Assembly: GCF_900114995.1 (NCBI RefSeq)
Contig: NZ_FOUX01000001.1
Span: forward strand, 1,674,001 to 1,738,000
Source: Chitinophaga sp. YR627
GTDB lineage: Bacteria > Bacteroidota > Bacteroidia > Chitinophagales > Chitinophagaceae
Length of the DNA: 64,000 nucleotides
Reading direction: 5' to 3'
Of the stretch, positions 1-8,843 are shown piece by piece; position 1 is the first letter of the stretch, and every line of letters starts with the position of its first letter. Made by a program: the position numbers and the translations under genes. The notes beneath the pieces were generated by a model. It saw nothing but the letters and a program-made list of their open reading frames with translations. It had not been told where the DNA came from and did no database searches.

Positions 1-1305
1 GATACACTGGGTGCAGTCATTAAGGTCAAGAAATCCAGTGGCTTCAGTGGTAATATGTGTACCGCTGGTTCTAAAGAGCATGTCGCTTTCTGGGCTGACT
101 GGAATAATGACGGCACCTTCGATGAATACCTGGGTACTGCCAGTGTGGTAGTACATGATATCAGCAACATTCCGAAAGATGGACTGTACTACAATGTGGC
201 CCTGCCGGTTGATCTGACCAAACGGCTGAGAAGCTGCGAAACACCGAATATCATCAGGATACGTGCGGTGATGTCATGGCAGACATTACCTTCTACAAGC
301 GATCCGAATGCACTCAACTACTATGGTAACCGTATTGATGTACGGGTACAGGTAAGACCAGGTCAGCTGGATGGCGGTAAACTGGGTATCAACATCTTCG
401 ATGTGAATGGTGTCGCTATCAGCAACATTGACCAGGTAGCTATTTCTACAAGAGGGTTAGCTTATTCAGGCGCGAGTTTCCCGAACGCGGCTTATCCTTT
501 TGGCGGATTGATCAAACTGAGTGGTATGCTGACCAACAGTGGCGCATCCGGTACTACTTTCTATAAAGTACAGTTCCTCGATACCAGTAGCGGAACCTGG
601 CAGGATGTGATGGATAAACAGAAATTCCAGATCATTGAAGGCAGTGTACAGACACTGCATGACCAGGATCCTTCTACAACAGGAGGCTGGCTGACCTACC
701 TTCCTGCCGTGCCTGCGAAGGCAGAAAAGCTTTCCCTGCTGGCATTCTGGGACAGCGGCAGCCGCAACGGACTGCATAAACTGAGGGTGTTGTTCACCAA
801 AGATCCATTGTTTAATCCGGTGAATATCAATTACTCCTCCGAAGTATTTATCTATCTGGATAATACCGGTTATACCGTTAACGGAGCGCCTTCTTCTACA
901 CTCGATCCTGGCAGCACACTGGATGTGATCATTGCCGGCGGTGATTGTAAGTTCTACAAGAAAGGAGATATCATCAGCGGTCAGCTGAAGGTGCTGGACA
1001 AATACTTCAGCGCATGGAGTTTCAGTCTGCAGCCTGCGGCACACATCGTACCATTAGGTACACCGTTGAGCACCTTTATTGCGCCTGCTTCCAGAACGGT
1101 GGTGAGTCTGGCGGATAATGGCGACAATGGAACTGCCTTTACCATTAACACGCAATACCTGCAATCCTGCGGATATACCATCCGTCTGAGCGCTACAGAC
1201 AGGTCCCTGCTGGGGTATAAGATCGTCTTCCTGGATGGCTCTTATATCTACAATCTGACCAGTCACTATGCGGAAAAATACCTGGGTTTTGCGGTGTTGC
1301 CGTAA
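1..1305 (+). CDS. C-terminal part of a secreted hypothetical protein
   Basis: The reading frame is open from base 1, so the start lies outside the window; the first in-window ATG at 55 is internal. The visible 434 residues begin with a segment rich in W, D and N (FWADWNNDG near in-window residue 30), the look of extracellular GEVED-like or calcium-binding repeat modules in Bacteroidota surface proteins. It continues as beta-rich sequence without membrane segments or lysine-rich cytoplasmic character. It ends in GFAVLP, without a recognisable type IX sorting signal. A hairpin terminator follows at 1325. I cannot assign a function; a surface or secreted protein is inferred from composition only. 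Confidence 0.7.
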   Translation, partial: DTLGAVIKVKKSSGFSGNMCTAGSKEHVAFWADWNNDGTFDEYLGTASVVVHDISNIPKDGLYYNVALPVDLTKRLRSCETPNIIRIRAVMSWQTLPSTSDPNALNYYGNRIDVRVQVRPGQLDGGKLGINIFDVNGVAISNIDQVAISTRGLAYSGASFPNAAYPFGGLIKLSGMLTNSGASGTTFYKVQFLDTSSGTWQDVMDKQKFQIIEGSVQTLHDQDPSTTGGWLTYLPAVPAKAEKLSLLAFWDSGSRNGLHKLRVLFTKDPLFNPVNINYSSEVFIYLDNTGYTVNGAPSSTLDPGSTLDVIIAGGDCKFYKKGDIISGQLKVLDKYFSAWSFSLQPAAHIVPLGTPLSTFIAPASRTVVSLADNGDNGTAFTINTQYLQSCGYTIRLSATDRSLLGYKIVFLDGSYIYNLTSHYAEKYLGFAVLP

Positions 1306-1324
1306 AATAGGGAATGATCAGGAA

Positions 1325-1366
1325 AACGCACGCGGGAGCAGCAAAAGGCTGTTTCCGCGTGTTTGT
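1325..1366 (+). terminator. Probable terminator after the first gene
   Basis: CACGCGG (1329-1335) pairs with CCGCGTG (1355-1361). An inner GCAGC/GCTG pairing shortens the loop, and the hairpin is followed by TTTGTGTT. It lies 20 bases past the stop codon. The T-tract is imperfect. Confidence 0.55.
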
Positions 1367-1390
1367 GTTAACTAAAACCGTAAAATATCA

Positions 1391-1421
1391 TTTTTAAATT
1401 CAGTCAATGTACTGACCTTTG
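1391..1421 (+). promoter_or_regulatory. Probable promoter of the MFS gene
   Basis: TTTT at 1391-1394, 19 bases of spacer, then GACCTTTG at 1414-1421. This is close to the Bacteroidota arrangement TTTG-N19-TAnnTTTG, with one mismatch in each box. It would start RNA near 1428, a short leader before the ATG at 1444. Confidence 0.45.
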
Positions 1422-1443
1422 CCGGGAGTTTGGATCAACCGTA

Positions 1444-2664
1444 ATGGGAACAATGACAACAGGAACAGCTATATCTACACCGGCAAAAGCCGAAAGGGGC
1501 AGTGTCCGCTTCCGGCGTATCAAGAACAGTATTTTTCTTTCAGGGCTTTCTGTGTTTGCCCAGTTATATCTTTTTCAGCCCGTATTACCGCTATTATGTA
1601 AGGAATTTGGTGTGACACCGGCACAGAGCAGCTGGGCGGTGTCAGCATCGACGATGGGGATGGCGGTAGGTTTGTTTATCTTCTCCTTCAAGGCAGATGC
1701 GGTACCCCGTAAGCACCTGATGGGCTTTGCGATGCTGGGGTCAGCTGTATTGACCTTATTATCTGTCTTCATCCATAATTTTCATCTGCTGATAGCGGTG
1801 AACTTTCTGAAAGGCGCTATACTGTCCGGTGTGACAGCTGTGGCACTGGCTTATTTATCAGAAGAAGTGGCCAGTGCTTCGCTGGGTCTCGCCATCAGTT
1901 TGTATCTGAGTGGTAATGCGATCGGTGGGATGGCAGGAAGGATCGTGGTGATGCTGATAGCCGGATGGGCAGACTGGCGCTGGGCGGCAGGGTGTATTGG
2001 TACTTCAAGTCTGATACTGGGTTTATTCTTTATTAAAAGGCTTCCTGCGTCTAAACACTTTGTAGCCTTACCTGTGAATGTGGGTCAGAAATGGCAGCAG
2101 ATGGGTTCCTTTTTCCGGCAACGGGTGATGGTGCTGGTCTATTTTGCTGCTTCGTTGCTGATGGGCGCCTTTGTGAGTATTTATAACTATACGGGCTTCC
2201 GCCTGGAAGGACCTCCGTTTTCATTGCCGCATTATGTGATTGCGGGTATCTTCCTGATGTATACGGTGGGCGTTTTAGGAACGATGGTCGCTGGACGGCT
2301 CTCTGACAGAATCCCGCCTGCAAGGCTGATAAGGGTCTTTATTCCTATTATGGGAGCAGGTTTATTGCCGATGCTGATACCCGAACTGATCTCCACTGCC
2401 GGGGGATTGGGCGTATTTACGTTTAGTTTCTTTGCCACACATACACTGGCCAGCAGACTGATATCACAGGAGGCAAAAGAGGGGAAGAGTACGGCTACGT
2501 CTTTGTATTGGTTGTTTTATTATGCAGGGTCGTCGTTTATCGGTACTGCCACAGGTGTTGTGCTGACAGGCTGGGGATGGGAATTGTTTATTGTGGCGTT
2601 GTTGGGATTGGTACTGGCAGGCGGAGGTCTGGTATTCAGTGCAGGTAGAAAACCGACGGTTTAA
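1444..2664 (+). CDS. MFS transporter, YnfM-like
   Basis: A 406-residue inner-membrane protein with about twelve hydrophobic segments, the usual length of the major facilitator superfamily. It follows the YnfM/arabinose-efflux branch closely: FQPVLPLL before EFGVTPAQSSW, then AYLSEE, a glycine-rich GNAIGGMAGR in the fourth helix region, and SLYWLFYYAGSSFIGT in the second half. These are landmarks I recognise from E. coli YnfM. The substrate is unknown; proton-driven export of a small solute or drug is the family expectation. The start at 1444 leaves a basic 25-residue cytoplasmic tail before the first helix. It stands alone between its own promoter and the next gene. Confidence 0.85.
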   Translation: MGTMTTGTAISTPAKAERGSVRFRRIKNSIFLSGLSVFAQLYLFQPVLPLLCKEFGVTPAQSSWAVSASTMGMAVGLFIFSFKADAVPRKHLMGFAMLGSAVLTLLSVFIHNFHLLIAVNFLKGAILSGVTAVALAYLSEEVASASLGLAISLYLSGNAIGGMAGRIVVMLIAGWADWRWAAGCIGTSSLILGLFFIKRLPASKHFVALPVNVGQKWQQMGSFFRQRVMVLVYFAASLLMGAFVSIYNYTGFRLEGPPFSLPHYVIAGIFLMYTVGVLGTMVAGRLSDRIPPARLIRVFIPIMGAGLLPMLIPELISTAGGLGVFTFSFFATHTLASRLISQEAKEGKSTATSLYWLFYYAGSSFIGTATGVVLTGWGWELFIVALLGLVLAGGGLVFSAGRKPTV

Positions 2665-2669
2665 GTTTG
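2662..2669 (+). promoter_or_regulatory. Candidate -7 box TAAGTTTG
   Basis: A perfect TAnnTTTG match overlapping the stop codon of the MFS gene and 28 bases before the next ATG. No clear -33 box is seen upstream. Confidence 0.35.
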
Positions 2670-2696
2670 CGTTAAGCATATTGATAGTTGGAATGA

Positions 2697-3095
2697 ATGA
2701 TATATTTTCATCCTATGGTTACAATCGTAAAAGACATCGATCGTATTAATGAATTACTCCGGCAGTATAAAGGGTGTAATGCGCAACTCTGGGCTTATAG
2801 CGTTTCTCTGAGACGTATGGCCATCCGTTTATGGATGGATATTAACGGGGAACAGTTCCTGTTATTGACAGCAGGCACGCGTTATATACAGGGTTATATT
2901 GATAGGGAAAATGCTGATATCACCGTGAGAGAAGCGGTCAATGAGCATAATGAGCGTATTATAATTATTTCAGACGAAAGTGCTGATTTTAAGGTTATTG
3001 CAGGTGGTGGCCTGATATTGGCCCGTGGAGATTTCAGCGAGTTTAATATGCATTTTGATAGTCTTTTTGATATGGAAAAGGCTATTTTTGAGTAA
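2697..3095 (+). CDS. Hypothetical protein, 132 residues
   Basis: I do not recognise this protein. It has no signal peptide or membrane segment. The sequence alternates strands and helices (WAYSVSLRRMAIRLWMDINGEQFLLLTAG in the first half) and ends in an acidic tail, suggesting a small cytosolic alpha/beta protein. An in-frame ATG at 2715 is an alternative start, and the sequence does not decide between them. It converges with the PPC-domain gene; the two stop codons sit in opposite arms of one hairpin (3090-3112). Confidence 0.6.
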   Translation: MIYFHPMVTIVKDIDRINELLRQYKGCNAQLWAYSVSLRRMAIRLWMDINGEQFLLLTAGTRYIQGYIDRENADITVREAVNEHNERIIIISDESADFKVIAGGGLILARGDFSEFNMHFDSLFDMEKAIFE

Positions 3096-3112
3096 GTCCG
3101 GCTTACTCTTTT
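3090..3112 (+). terminator. Terminator overlapping two convergent stop codons
   Basis: GAGTAAG (3090-3096), loop TCCGG, CTTACTC (3102-3108), then TTTT. The left arm contains the TAA of the plus-strand gene (3093-3095) and the right arm the TAA of the minus-strand gene (3103-3105 read in reverse). A T-tract exists only for the plus strand. Confidence 0.65.
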
Positions 3113-3588
3113 AGTTGCAACACATTAGCCCCAATTTTCTCATTCTTTACTCTTTTAAACCGCTTGTCGTGAACGGTGATCATGATCTCTACAGACCCTG
3201 TACTGACGGTTGCACCAAGCATATGTCCACCATAAGCCTGAAAGGTCTTATCGGTGACCACGCCATGCGCATGGATGGATACGGAGTCTTGTTGCCAGGC
3301 GATGCTCCCCTGCATACTGGCCAGTTCTACGTTATCAAATGACCTTGGGTCATATTGCTTTGTCTGCTGATTAAAAAAGCCAAATTTCGCATTTACAAAG
3401 CCCATTCCGGTGAAGTTAGCTGCCAGGACCTTCTCCTTTAGCATAAATGCTTCAAGTTGGGCAAAAAGGTCATCACCCTGCTGTAATACCATGAGATACC
3501 CTGCGGGTACTTTCACATAAGGAGATTGTGCATTGGCTGCCAGTCCGACCGTTAGCAGCTGTACCAGGAAGTAAGCGATCTTTTTCAT
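3103..3588 (-). CDS. Exported PPC (DUF296) domain protein
   Basis: 161 residues from the ATG at 3588, which begins with a clean signal peptide (MKKIAYFLVQLL to AANAQ). An upstream ATG at 3603 would put five polar residues in front of it. The mature part matches the PPC/DUF296 fold: YLMVLQQGDDL, an internal GSIAW strand, SIHAHG (His106, His108) and GGHMLG (His122). In family structures such histidines form a metal site. Plant AHL proteins use this domain with AT-hooks to bind DNA, but here there is no AT-hook and export is predicted, so DNA binding is unlikely. It lies 54 bases downstream of an exported hydrolase on the same strand, probably one operon. Confidence 0.75.
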   Translation of the reverse strand: MKKIAYFLVQLLTVGLAANAQSPYVKVPAGYLMVLQQGDDLFAQLEAFMLKEKVLAANFTGMGFVNAKFGFFNQQTKQYDPRSFDNVELASMQGSIAWQQDSVSIHAHGVVTDKTFQAYGGHMLGATVSTGSVEIMITVHDKRFKRVKNEKIGANVLQLKE

Positions 3589-3642
3589 AATACGGCTTTT
3601 CACATCATCAGGAACGAATAATGTGCCACCGGTGAGGACAAG

Positions 3643-4719
3643 CTACTGCTTTGCAGATACTTCCAGTAATTCTTTCAGATATCCACCCCATATTGCGGGC
3701 AGGGAATTGGTGCCATGCCCCACTGTTTTGTCCGTAATAGGTAGCAGAATATAACGGCCATGAGCTACTTTTTTGATCTCTCTTTCCATTACACCCAGTT
3801 CCGCAGGATTGATCTCATCATCCGCCGAATTGATGGCATATACAGTAGCCTTTATCTTTGACAGATAAGGAGAGGGATCGTAAAACCGCGAGGCCTCCAG
3901 GGCGTAGATGACATCATTGGCATCCAGGGCAGCGAGATTAGCACGTCTAATATGTGTTACAAGCGTATCGGCAGCGGCGCGGGTAGAAGCGGATTGTTGT
4001 AATTGCAGCGGACTACTGTTCATAAAGAAAAAAGAAGACAACGCACCTGTAAGACCCAGTACAGGTTGTGTGCTGTATTCCCCGTTATTCCAGGCAGGAT
4101 CCATTTTAATCAGGTCGATCGCCATTTTACGCATCATTCTGTTACGGCCAGCAATATGCGCAGGCTGACAGGCCAATGGTAGGAGCGCATCCATAAAATC
4201 CGGATAGGTATATCCCCATACCCAGGCATGCATCGCACCCATAGATGTACCCAGGATCAGGCGAAGATGATCGATCCCCAGATGTTTGGTGACCAGTTCA
4301 TGCTCAGCAGTGACCATGTCATTGTAAGTATAATTTGGGAAGTGCATATGCAGACTGTCACCCGGACGGCTCGACTTACCATGACCGATCGCATCAGGTA
4401 GTATAATGAAATATTTGCTGGCATCCAGTAATTGTCCCGGACCGAATAGTTCCCCGGCAAACTGTTTTGAAAGAAAGGCTGCGGCGGAAGAAGTGGTCCC
4501 ATGCATGATCAGCACCGCATTGGCTATTTTACCATCTTTTCCTTTTTGAGGGGTACCAATAGTATAATAGTGCAGATTGAGTGCCGCCAGTTCCTGTCCG
4601 TTCTCAAAAGTATAATGCGTAATGGTATAATTACCTTCCCTGAGGTTGGGATAGGCCGTTTGTGCAAAGGTATAGACAGATAAGAACAGGGAGAGGAGCA
4701 GTGTATACGTTTTCAGCAT
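3643..4719 (-). CDS. Exported alpha/beta hydrolase, MetX-like
   Basis: 358 residues with a signal peptide (cleavage near residue 20, FAQ/TAYP). The alpha/beta-hydrolase core resembles the homoserine O-acetyltransferase (MetX) branch: HGTTSS oxyanion loop near 73, nucleophile elbow GTSMGA with Ser159, acid in NSADDEINP (Asp300 or 301), and catalytic His335 in VGHGTN. True MetX is cytosolic and makes O-acetylhomoserine. Export and the lack of neighbouring methionine genes argue for an esterase or acyltransferase of unknown substrate instead. The PPC-domain gene follows at 54 bases. Confidence 0.8.
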   Translation of the reverse strand: MLKTYTLLLSLFLSVYTFAQTAYPNLREGNYTITHYTFENGQELAALNLHYYTIGTPQKGKDGKIANAVLIMHGTTSSAAAFLSKQFAGELFGPGQLLDASKYFIILPDAIGHGKSSRPGDSLHMHFPNYTYNDMVTAEHELVTKHLGIDHLRLILGTSMGAMHAWVWGYTYPDFMDALLPLACQPAHIAGRNRMMRKMAIDLIKMDPAWNNGEYSTQPVLGLTGALSSFFFMNSSPLQLQQSASTRAAADTLVTHIRRANLAALDANDVIYALEASRFYDPSPYLSKIKATVYAINSADDEINPAELGVMEREIKKVAHGRYILLPITDKTVGHGTNSLPAIWGGYLKELLEVSAKQ

Positions 4720-4841
4720 GGTGATCGGATTGGTTTACAGGAAGCCGAAAAGTAGCCATAATAGCGCGGTTTTTATAACCGTTTGTCATATTTACCCGGA
4801 GAGCAGGAATCGTTCAAAACAGGGCTTATAAAGGGGATAAA

Positions 4842-4873
4842 TAAAAAATCCCGGACGCGTGATACGTCCGGGA
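4842..4873 (-). terminator. Terminator of the glycine-zipper lipoprotein gene
   Basis: TCCCGGACG (4849-4857) and CGTCCGGGA (4865-4873) form a perfect 9-bp stem with a 7-base loop. Read on the minus strand it is followed by a run of six T. It lies 28 bases past the stop at 4901. Confidence 0.85.
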
Positions 4874-4900
4874 CCTCAAAAAATGTATTCCTGCAAGCAA

Positions 4901-5377
4901 TTACTGCTTGTTAGCTTCTTTTTTCTTTTTAGCGTGATCAACGATCGCACCGATACCAGCACCTGCACCAGCACCTACTACAGTACCGATTGCCGCACCT
5001 TTCACACGGTCGTTCTTGTTGATGATCGCACCTGTTACCGCACCGGTACCAGCACCTACAACGGCGCCTTTAGCAGTGTGGCTCCAGCCTTTTTTCTTCT
5101 CAGTAGTAGTGGTTGCAGTAGAAGCAGCAGGAGCGCTGTTATCTGAACTGTTACTATTACTGTGATTTACAGTTGCCGGTGCATTGCCTGCGCGTGCTTT
5201 TTCAACTGCTTTCATGGAATCTATCGCCTGTTGTTTTGCCTCGTTTACAGCGTTTGCATTATTAACAGAATCTACAGCCGCCTGTCTGGCACTTTCAATA
5301 GCTTCTTCCTGTGACGGTTTGTTATTACAGGCGAATAGCACCGTTACGGTGGCTAAACTCAAAAATAACTTTTTCAT
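4901..5377 (-). CDS. Glycine-zipper lipoprotein
   Basis: 158 residues from the ATG at 5377. The longer frame to 5443 would add 22 residues ahead of an obvious lipoprotein signal. The signal ends in a lipobox, VLFAC, with the lipidated Cys at 17. An alanine/glutamate-rich helical stretch (about 20-65) and a Ser/Asn/Thr linker follow. The C-terminus has two GxxxG-type glycine-zipper hairpins (GAVVGAGTGAVTGA and GAAIGTVVGAGAGAGIGA) and a lysine-rich end. The family (YMGG/SLT-like) associates with or inserts in the outer membrane. A single-gene unit with its own promoter box and terminator. Confidence 0.8.
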   Translation of the reverse strand: MKKLFLSLATVTVLFACNNKPSQEEAIESARQAAVDSVNNANAVNEAKQQAIDSMKAVEKARAGNAPATVNHSNSNSSDNSAPAASTATTTTEKKKGWSHTAKGAVVGAGTGAVTGAIINKNDRVKGAAIGTVVGAGAGAGIGAIVDHAKKKKEANKQ

Positions 5378-5419
5378 AGCCTGACTTTTTATGGTTATCA
5401 ATTTATACAGTACAGTAGA

Positions 5420-5427
5420 CAAAACTA
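5420..5427 (-). promoter_or_regulatory. -7 box of the glycine-zipper lipoprotein gene
   Basis: TAGTTTTG on the minus strand is a perfect TAnnTTTG, 43 bases before the ATG at 5377. No good -33 match at the expected distance. Confidence 0.45.
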
Positions 5428-5596
5428 TGCCATTTTTTATCAATCTTCCTAATTATGCTGGAAATTAATTTTATGTAGATAGTAGTTTTTTATTATCCGT
5501 TTTATTTTCAGATAATTATGTTTTTATGACGGTCCTTTTGTAGCCCCAAATGCGTCTTTACTGATGAACTTTTCCCTCATCACAAAACAAACCAAT

Positions 5597-7135
5597 ATGA
5601 AGAATGCCATCGCATGCCTGTTTCTGGCAACCCTGATTGCCTGTAGTAAGAAAGAAGACAACTTACAGGAAACACCTGATGCTCATCCCGAACTGGCCAT
5701 CACCAGTTACTATGTCAACGGTACTTCAGGAAATGATGCCAATGCCGGCACAACTGCCGCTACTGCCCTGAAAACGATCCAGGCCGCACTTAACAAGACC
5801 ACTGAAGGAGCTGGCAGTACTATTTATGTGGCAGGTGGCACCTATAAGGAACGGCTTAACTGGCCGCATTCAGGCGCCTCTGCTGCCGAACCTATTACGC
5901 TGACCAACTACAGCGGCGGCACCGTCATACTGGATGGTGTCAGTGCGACCAATAGTACCCAGAACGCCATGATCAATGTGAGCAGTAAAAGCTACCTGAG
6001 GATCAATAACATCCGTATTGCCAACAACATCAGGAGTTTTGCTTCCGGGATCTATGTGAGCGGTTCAGGTACAGATGTACAGATCACTTCCTGCCGTATT
6101 TATAATGTCGGCTGGACAAGCGACTCTACGGCTGTTCCTTCTTCTGCGAATAATGCTAATCCGCTGGTAGTAGTCGGTACCGGACAAACCGCTTATTCGC
6201 AGATCTATGTCGGCAGTAATCAGATCTATGCCTGTAACACCGGCTATAGCGAAGCACTGACGATGTCAGGTAATGTCAACAACTTCCTGATTGAGAGTAA
6301 CATTGTACACCATATCAAAAACATCGGTATAGATATGACCGGACATTATAGCTGGACCGGTGCTCCCGATAGCGTAAACTTTGCACGTAACGGGAATGTG
6401 AAAAATAACGTGGTCTATAACTGTGTATCTCCGGTTGCTACCAGTGGCGGTATCTATGTAGATGGTGGCAAATGGATCAACATCGAAGGGAATACCAGTT
6501 TTAATAATGGCGCAGGTATCACGGTGGGTTGTGAGAATGCGAACAACACGGCAGAAGGTATCAATATCCGCAACAACTTTATTTACAATAATAAAGAAGC
6601 CGGTATTGTCATTGGTTCGAATGCAGCAGGTAGTAAAGTAGCCTGGTCTTCAGCTACTAACAATACCTTGTTTAAGAACTACACTAATGGCGGATGGGGA
6701 GGAGAGATCAGTCTGCAGAATACAGATCATATCACTCTCTCAAATAATATCGTACAGTCGGCCAGTAACATCGTAGTGATTGCCCTGCTGGGATATACCA
6801 GCACCAATCTTGCCATGAACTATAATAAATATTATACGGCTTCCGGCACAGCCAATACGATCACGTTTGACTGGGGCGGTATCAATGGTACGACGTATGG
6901 CTCGCTGGCTACCTTTAAGAGCGGTACCGGACTGGATGCCAGCAGTACCTATGGTATTCCTTCTTTTGTAAACAGTACACTGGCTACACTGAACCTGCAT
7001 CTGGCAAGTGGGTCGGCCTGTATTAACGCCGGTGATCCTGCTTTTGTGCCCGCATCCGGAGAACTGGATATCGATAAGCAGTCACGTAAGCAGAATAACA
7101 GAGTGGATATAGGCGCAGACGAAACAGCATTATGA
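5597..7135 (+). CDS. Parallel beta-helix lipoprotein with choice-of-anchor Q end
   Basis: 512 residues from the ATG at 5597, which starts a lipoprotein signal (LIAC, Cys about 17); the upstream frame to 5564 would bury it. After a short linker comes the DUF1565-type opening YYVNGTSGNDANAGT with repeated ALKTIQAAL. Many right-handed beta-helix rungs follow, rich in N and G (NNIRIANN, SNIVHHIKNIGIDM). The C-terminus has the choice-of-anchor Q pattern, SACINAGDP to DIGADE. The fold is shared by pectate lyases, polysaccharide epimerases and other surface glycan-binding or cleaving enzymes. I cannot name catalytic residues, so activity on a polysaccharide is inferred. No SusCD partner is adjacent. 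Confidence 0.8.
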   Translation: MKNAIACLFLATLIACSKKEDNLQETPDAHPELAITSYYVNGTSGNDANAGTTAATALKTIQAALNKTTEGAGSTIYVAGGTYKERLNWPHSGASAAEPITLTNYSGGTVILDGVSATNSTQNAMINVSSKSYLRINNIRIANNIRSFASGIYVSGSGTDVQITSCRIYNVGWTSDSTAVPSSANNANPLVVVGTGQTAYSQIYVGSNQIYACNTGYSEALTMSGNVNNFLIESNIVHHIKNIGIDMTGHYSWTGAPDSVNFARNGNVKNNVVYNCVSPVATSGGIYVDGGKWINIEGNTSFNNGAGITVGCENANNTAEGINIRNNFIYNNKEAGIVIGSNAAGSKVAWSSATNNTLFKNYTNGGWGGEISLQNTDHITLSNNIVQSASNIVVIALLGYTSTNLAMNYNKYYTASGTANTITFDWGGINGTTYGSLATFKSGTGLDASSTYGIPSFVNSTLATLNLHLASGSACINAGDPAFVPASGELDIDKQSRKQNNRVDIGADETAL

Positions 7136-7157
7136 TACGTGTAAAGTAGCTGGAAAG

Positions 7158-7186
7158 AAAAAGGTCCGCAATTGCGGACCTTTTTT
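7158..7186. terminator. Bidirectional terminator
   Basis: GGTCCGC-AATT-GCGGACC with flanking A5 and T6 runs, a perfect symmetric hairpin between the convergent beta-helix gene and the minus-strand membrane gene. Confidence 0.9.
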
Positions 7187-7206
7187 GAATTTATTGGGAT
7201 GGTAAT

Positions 7207-8121
7207 TTATGCGAATTTACGAATTAATAAATGCGCTGTATCTTTTTCTATATACATTCCACGAGTTATTTCAATTTCATTGGATAACGGCGCCTTATTT
7301 TGATTACCACTATCAGGTTGTTGTTCAAACGCAGATACGGAAATAATATTGTTATCAAGACATTTCGGACAATAATGAATTGTCACCTTAACGATCTCTC
7401 TTGTTCTTGCATAGATAGGTGCGAGCTTGCTGTAGTAACTCACTTCCGGCAGAAAATTATATACATGATTTTCTCCCGCTCCACCCATGACAGCATAGAA
7501 TGCGCCTGTCTCTGTCACAAAAGCATCTTTCTCATCATAGAAGCGGTCGCATCCTTCACAGTAATATTGTTTGTCCTCCAGCAGGAACTTAACCGGAAAT
7601 ATAAAAGCAATAAACTCTATCACGTAAAAGAAACCTGCCAGTCCACCGCTAAAAGGAAAACGTCCTGCTGCCTGGTTAGCATGATCCGTATCGATCTGCA
7701 CGATCCGTCTTGCGATGATCTCGAAAGTTGCAAAAGGATTAAAGACACCTTCCAGGAAAGAATATCCGAAATTCCATTGCTGGTTATAGAAAGTCCACTG
7801 AGCTGACCATGTCAGGTAGCAGAACAGTCCTGCCAGTGATACATTCAGGATATGATGCCTGCTTTTACTGAAAAGCCGCAGTAAGGTAAAAGCGACAATA
7901 CTGGCGCAGAGTACACCAAAGAGGAAAATAAAGTTCAGATAAATGAAAGAAATAAAGTTGGTGAGAAAGTAAAACAACCAGCCGATCAGTACGGAAAGAG
8001 AAATACCACCAAATAAGGAAAGTAACAGTCGTTTAGGCTTAATCAATCCTGAGGCCTTATAGAAAGTACCAGCAGCATGCATAGGGATATGGTATTTGAA
8101 TAAAGATAAATCTGTATGCAA
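7207..8121 (-). CDS. Membrane protein with zinc-ribbon cysteines
   Basis: 304 residues. The N-terminal 50 residues are cytosolic-looking. Four hydrophobic helices follow at about 35-60, 60-82, 92-112 and 160-180. The soluble C-terminal part carries CEGC (about 190) and CPKC (about 252), the two knuckles of a zinc ribbon, with aromatic residues between. I do not recognise a named family; the layout is seen in Bacteroidota proteins of unknown role. It is divergent from the ECF sigma gene, with 84 bases between them. Confidence 0.65.
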   Translation of the reverse strand: MHTDLSLFKYHIPMHAAGTFYKASGLIKPKRLLLSLFGGISLSVLIGWLFYFLTNFISFIYLNFIFLFGVLCASIVAFTLLRLFSKSRHHILNVSLAGLFCYLTWSAQWTFYNQQWNFGYSFLEGVFNPFATFEIIARRIVQIDTDHANQAAGRFPFSGGLAGFFYVIEFIAFIFPVKFLLEDKQYYCEGCDRFYDEKDAFVTETGAFYAVMGGAGENHVYNFLPEVSYYSKLAPIYARTREIVKVTIHYCPKCLDNNIISVSAFEQQPDSGNQNKAPLSNEIEITRGMYIEKDTAHLLIRKFA

Positions 8122-8205
8122 GATAAGAAGGATAAGTATAGTTTTTTTGTATTTTTAGATAGTTAACATTTTAAAGCAGCTAAAGGGAGACAGCGGGTTT
8201 TACGC

Positions 8206-8787
8206 ATGCAGCCAGATACCGATACCGAACTGTTACAAAAAATGAGGCAAGGCGACGAAAGCGCCTTCCGGCAGCTATACGACCGGCATAGCAGGCAGGT
8301 GGCTGCGTTTGTTTTCCACCTGACACATTCCGCGGTTGACGCAGAAGACATTCTCCAGGAGACATTCCTCACACTCTGGACCAGCAGGGAGCAATTACCA
8401 GCTATCGTCAATCCTTCCGGTTATATCTTTATCATTGCCAGGAATAAAACCCTGGATCATCTCCGTAAAATAGCGCGCCAACAGAAACTGGTGGACCATG
8501 TATGGGCTAACATTACCGCTACAGCAGATGCCCTCGACCTGGAACTGGATGCCAGGGAAAGCCAGCAATTGATCAATACGGCCCTTTCCAGGCTCAGCGA
8601 GCAGCAACGTACCATTTTCCGCCTGAGCAGACAGGAGGGGCTTGACCATGCCACCATCGCAGGCAAACTGCATTTATCCAAAAGCAGGGTTAAAAATGTA
8701 CAGGTGGAAACACTCCGTTTCATCCGTCAGTTCCTGTCACAACATGCTGAATTTCTGTTGCTTTTATGCCTGTTGAGCAACTTCTGA
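8206..8787 (+). CDS. ECF RNA polymerase sigma factor, FecI-like
   Basis: 193 residues. Sigma region 2 spans about 10-85 (FRQLYDRHSRQVAAFVFHL, then AEDILQETFLTLW, the -10 recognition helix). Region 4 spans about 120-178 (LSEQQRTIFRLSRQEGLDHATIAGKLHLSKSRVKN, the -35 helix-turn-helix). A hydrophobic, leucine-rich tail ends the protein. It is the first gene of the FecI-FecR-SusC-SusD locus. By family logic it is held by the neighbouring FecR and released when the SusC receptor signals substrate, so that it transcribes the locus. Confidence 0.9.
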   Translation: MQPDTDTELLQKMRQGDESAFRQLYDRHSRQVAAFVFHLTHSAVDAEDILQETFLTLWTSREQLPAIVNPSGYIFIIARNKTLDHLRKIARQQKLVDHVWANITATADALDLELDARESQQLINTALSRLSEQQRTIFRLSRQEGLDHATIAGKLHLSKSRVKNVQVETLRFIRQFLSQHAEFLLLLCLLSNF

Positions 8788-8843
8788 AAAAAATTGTCCA
8801 AAACCACGGTCCTTTATTCTCTCACGTTCGTCTTTATAGTTAT

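Noticed and set aside
466..1044. Long antisense open frames, here and over the giant gene (for example 30104-30709)
   Set aside because: They are shadows of repetitive, codon-biased coding sequence and show no protein-family features.
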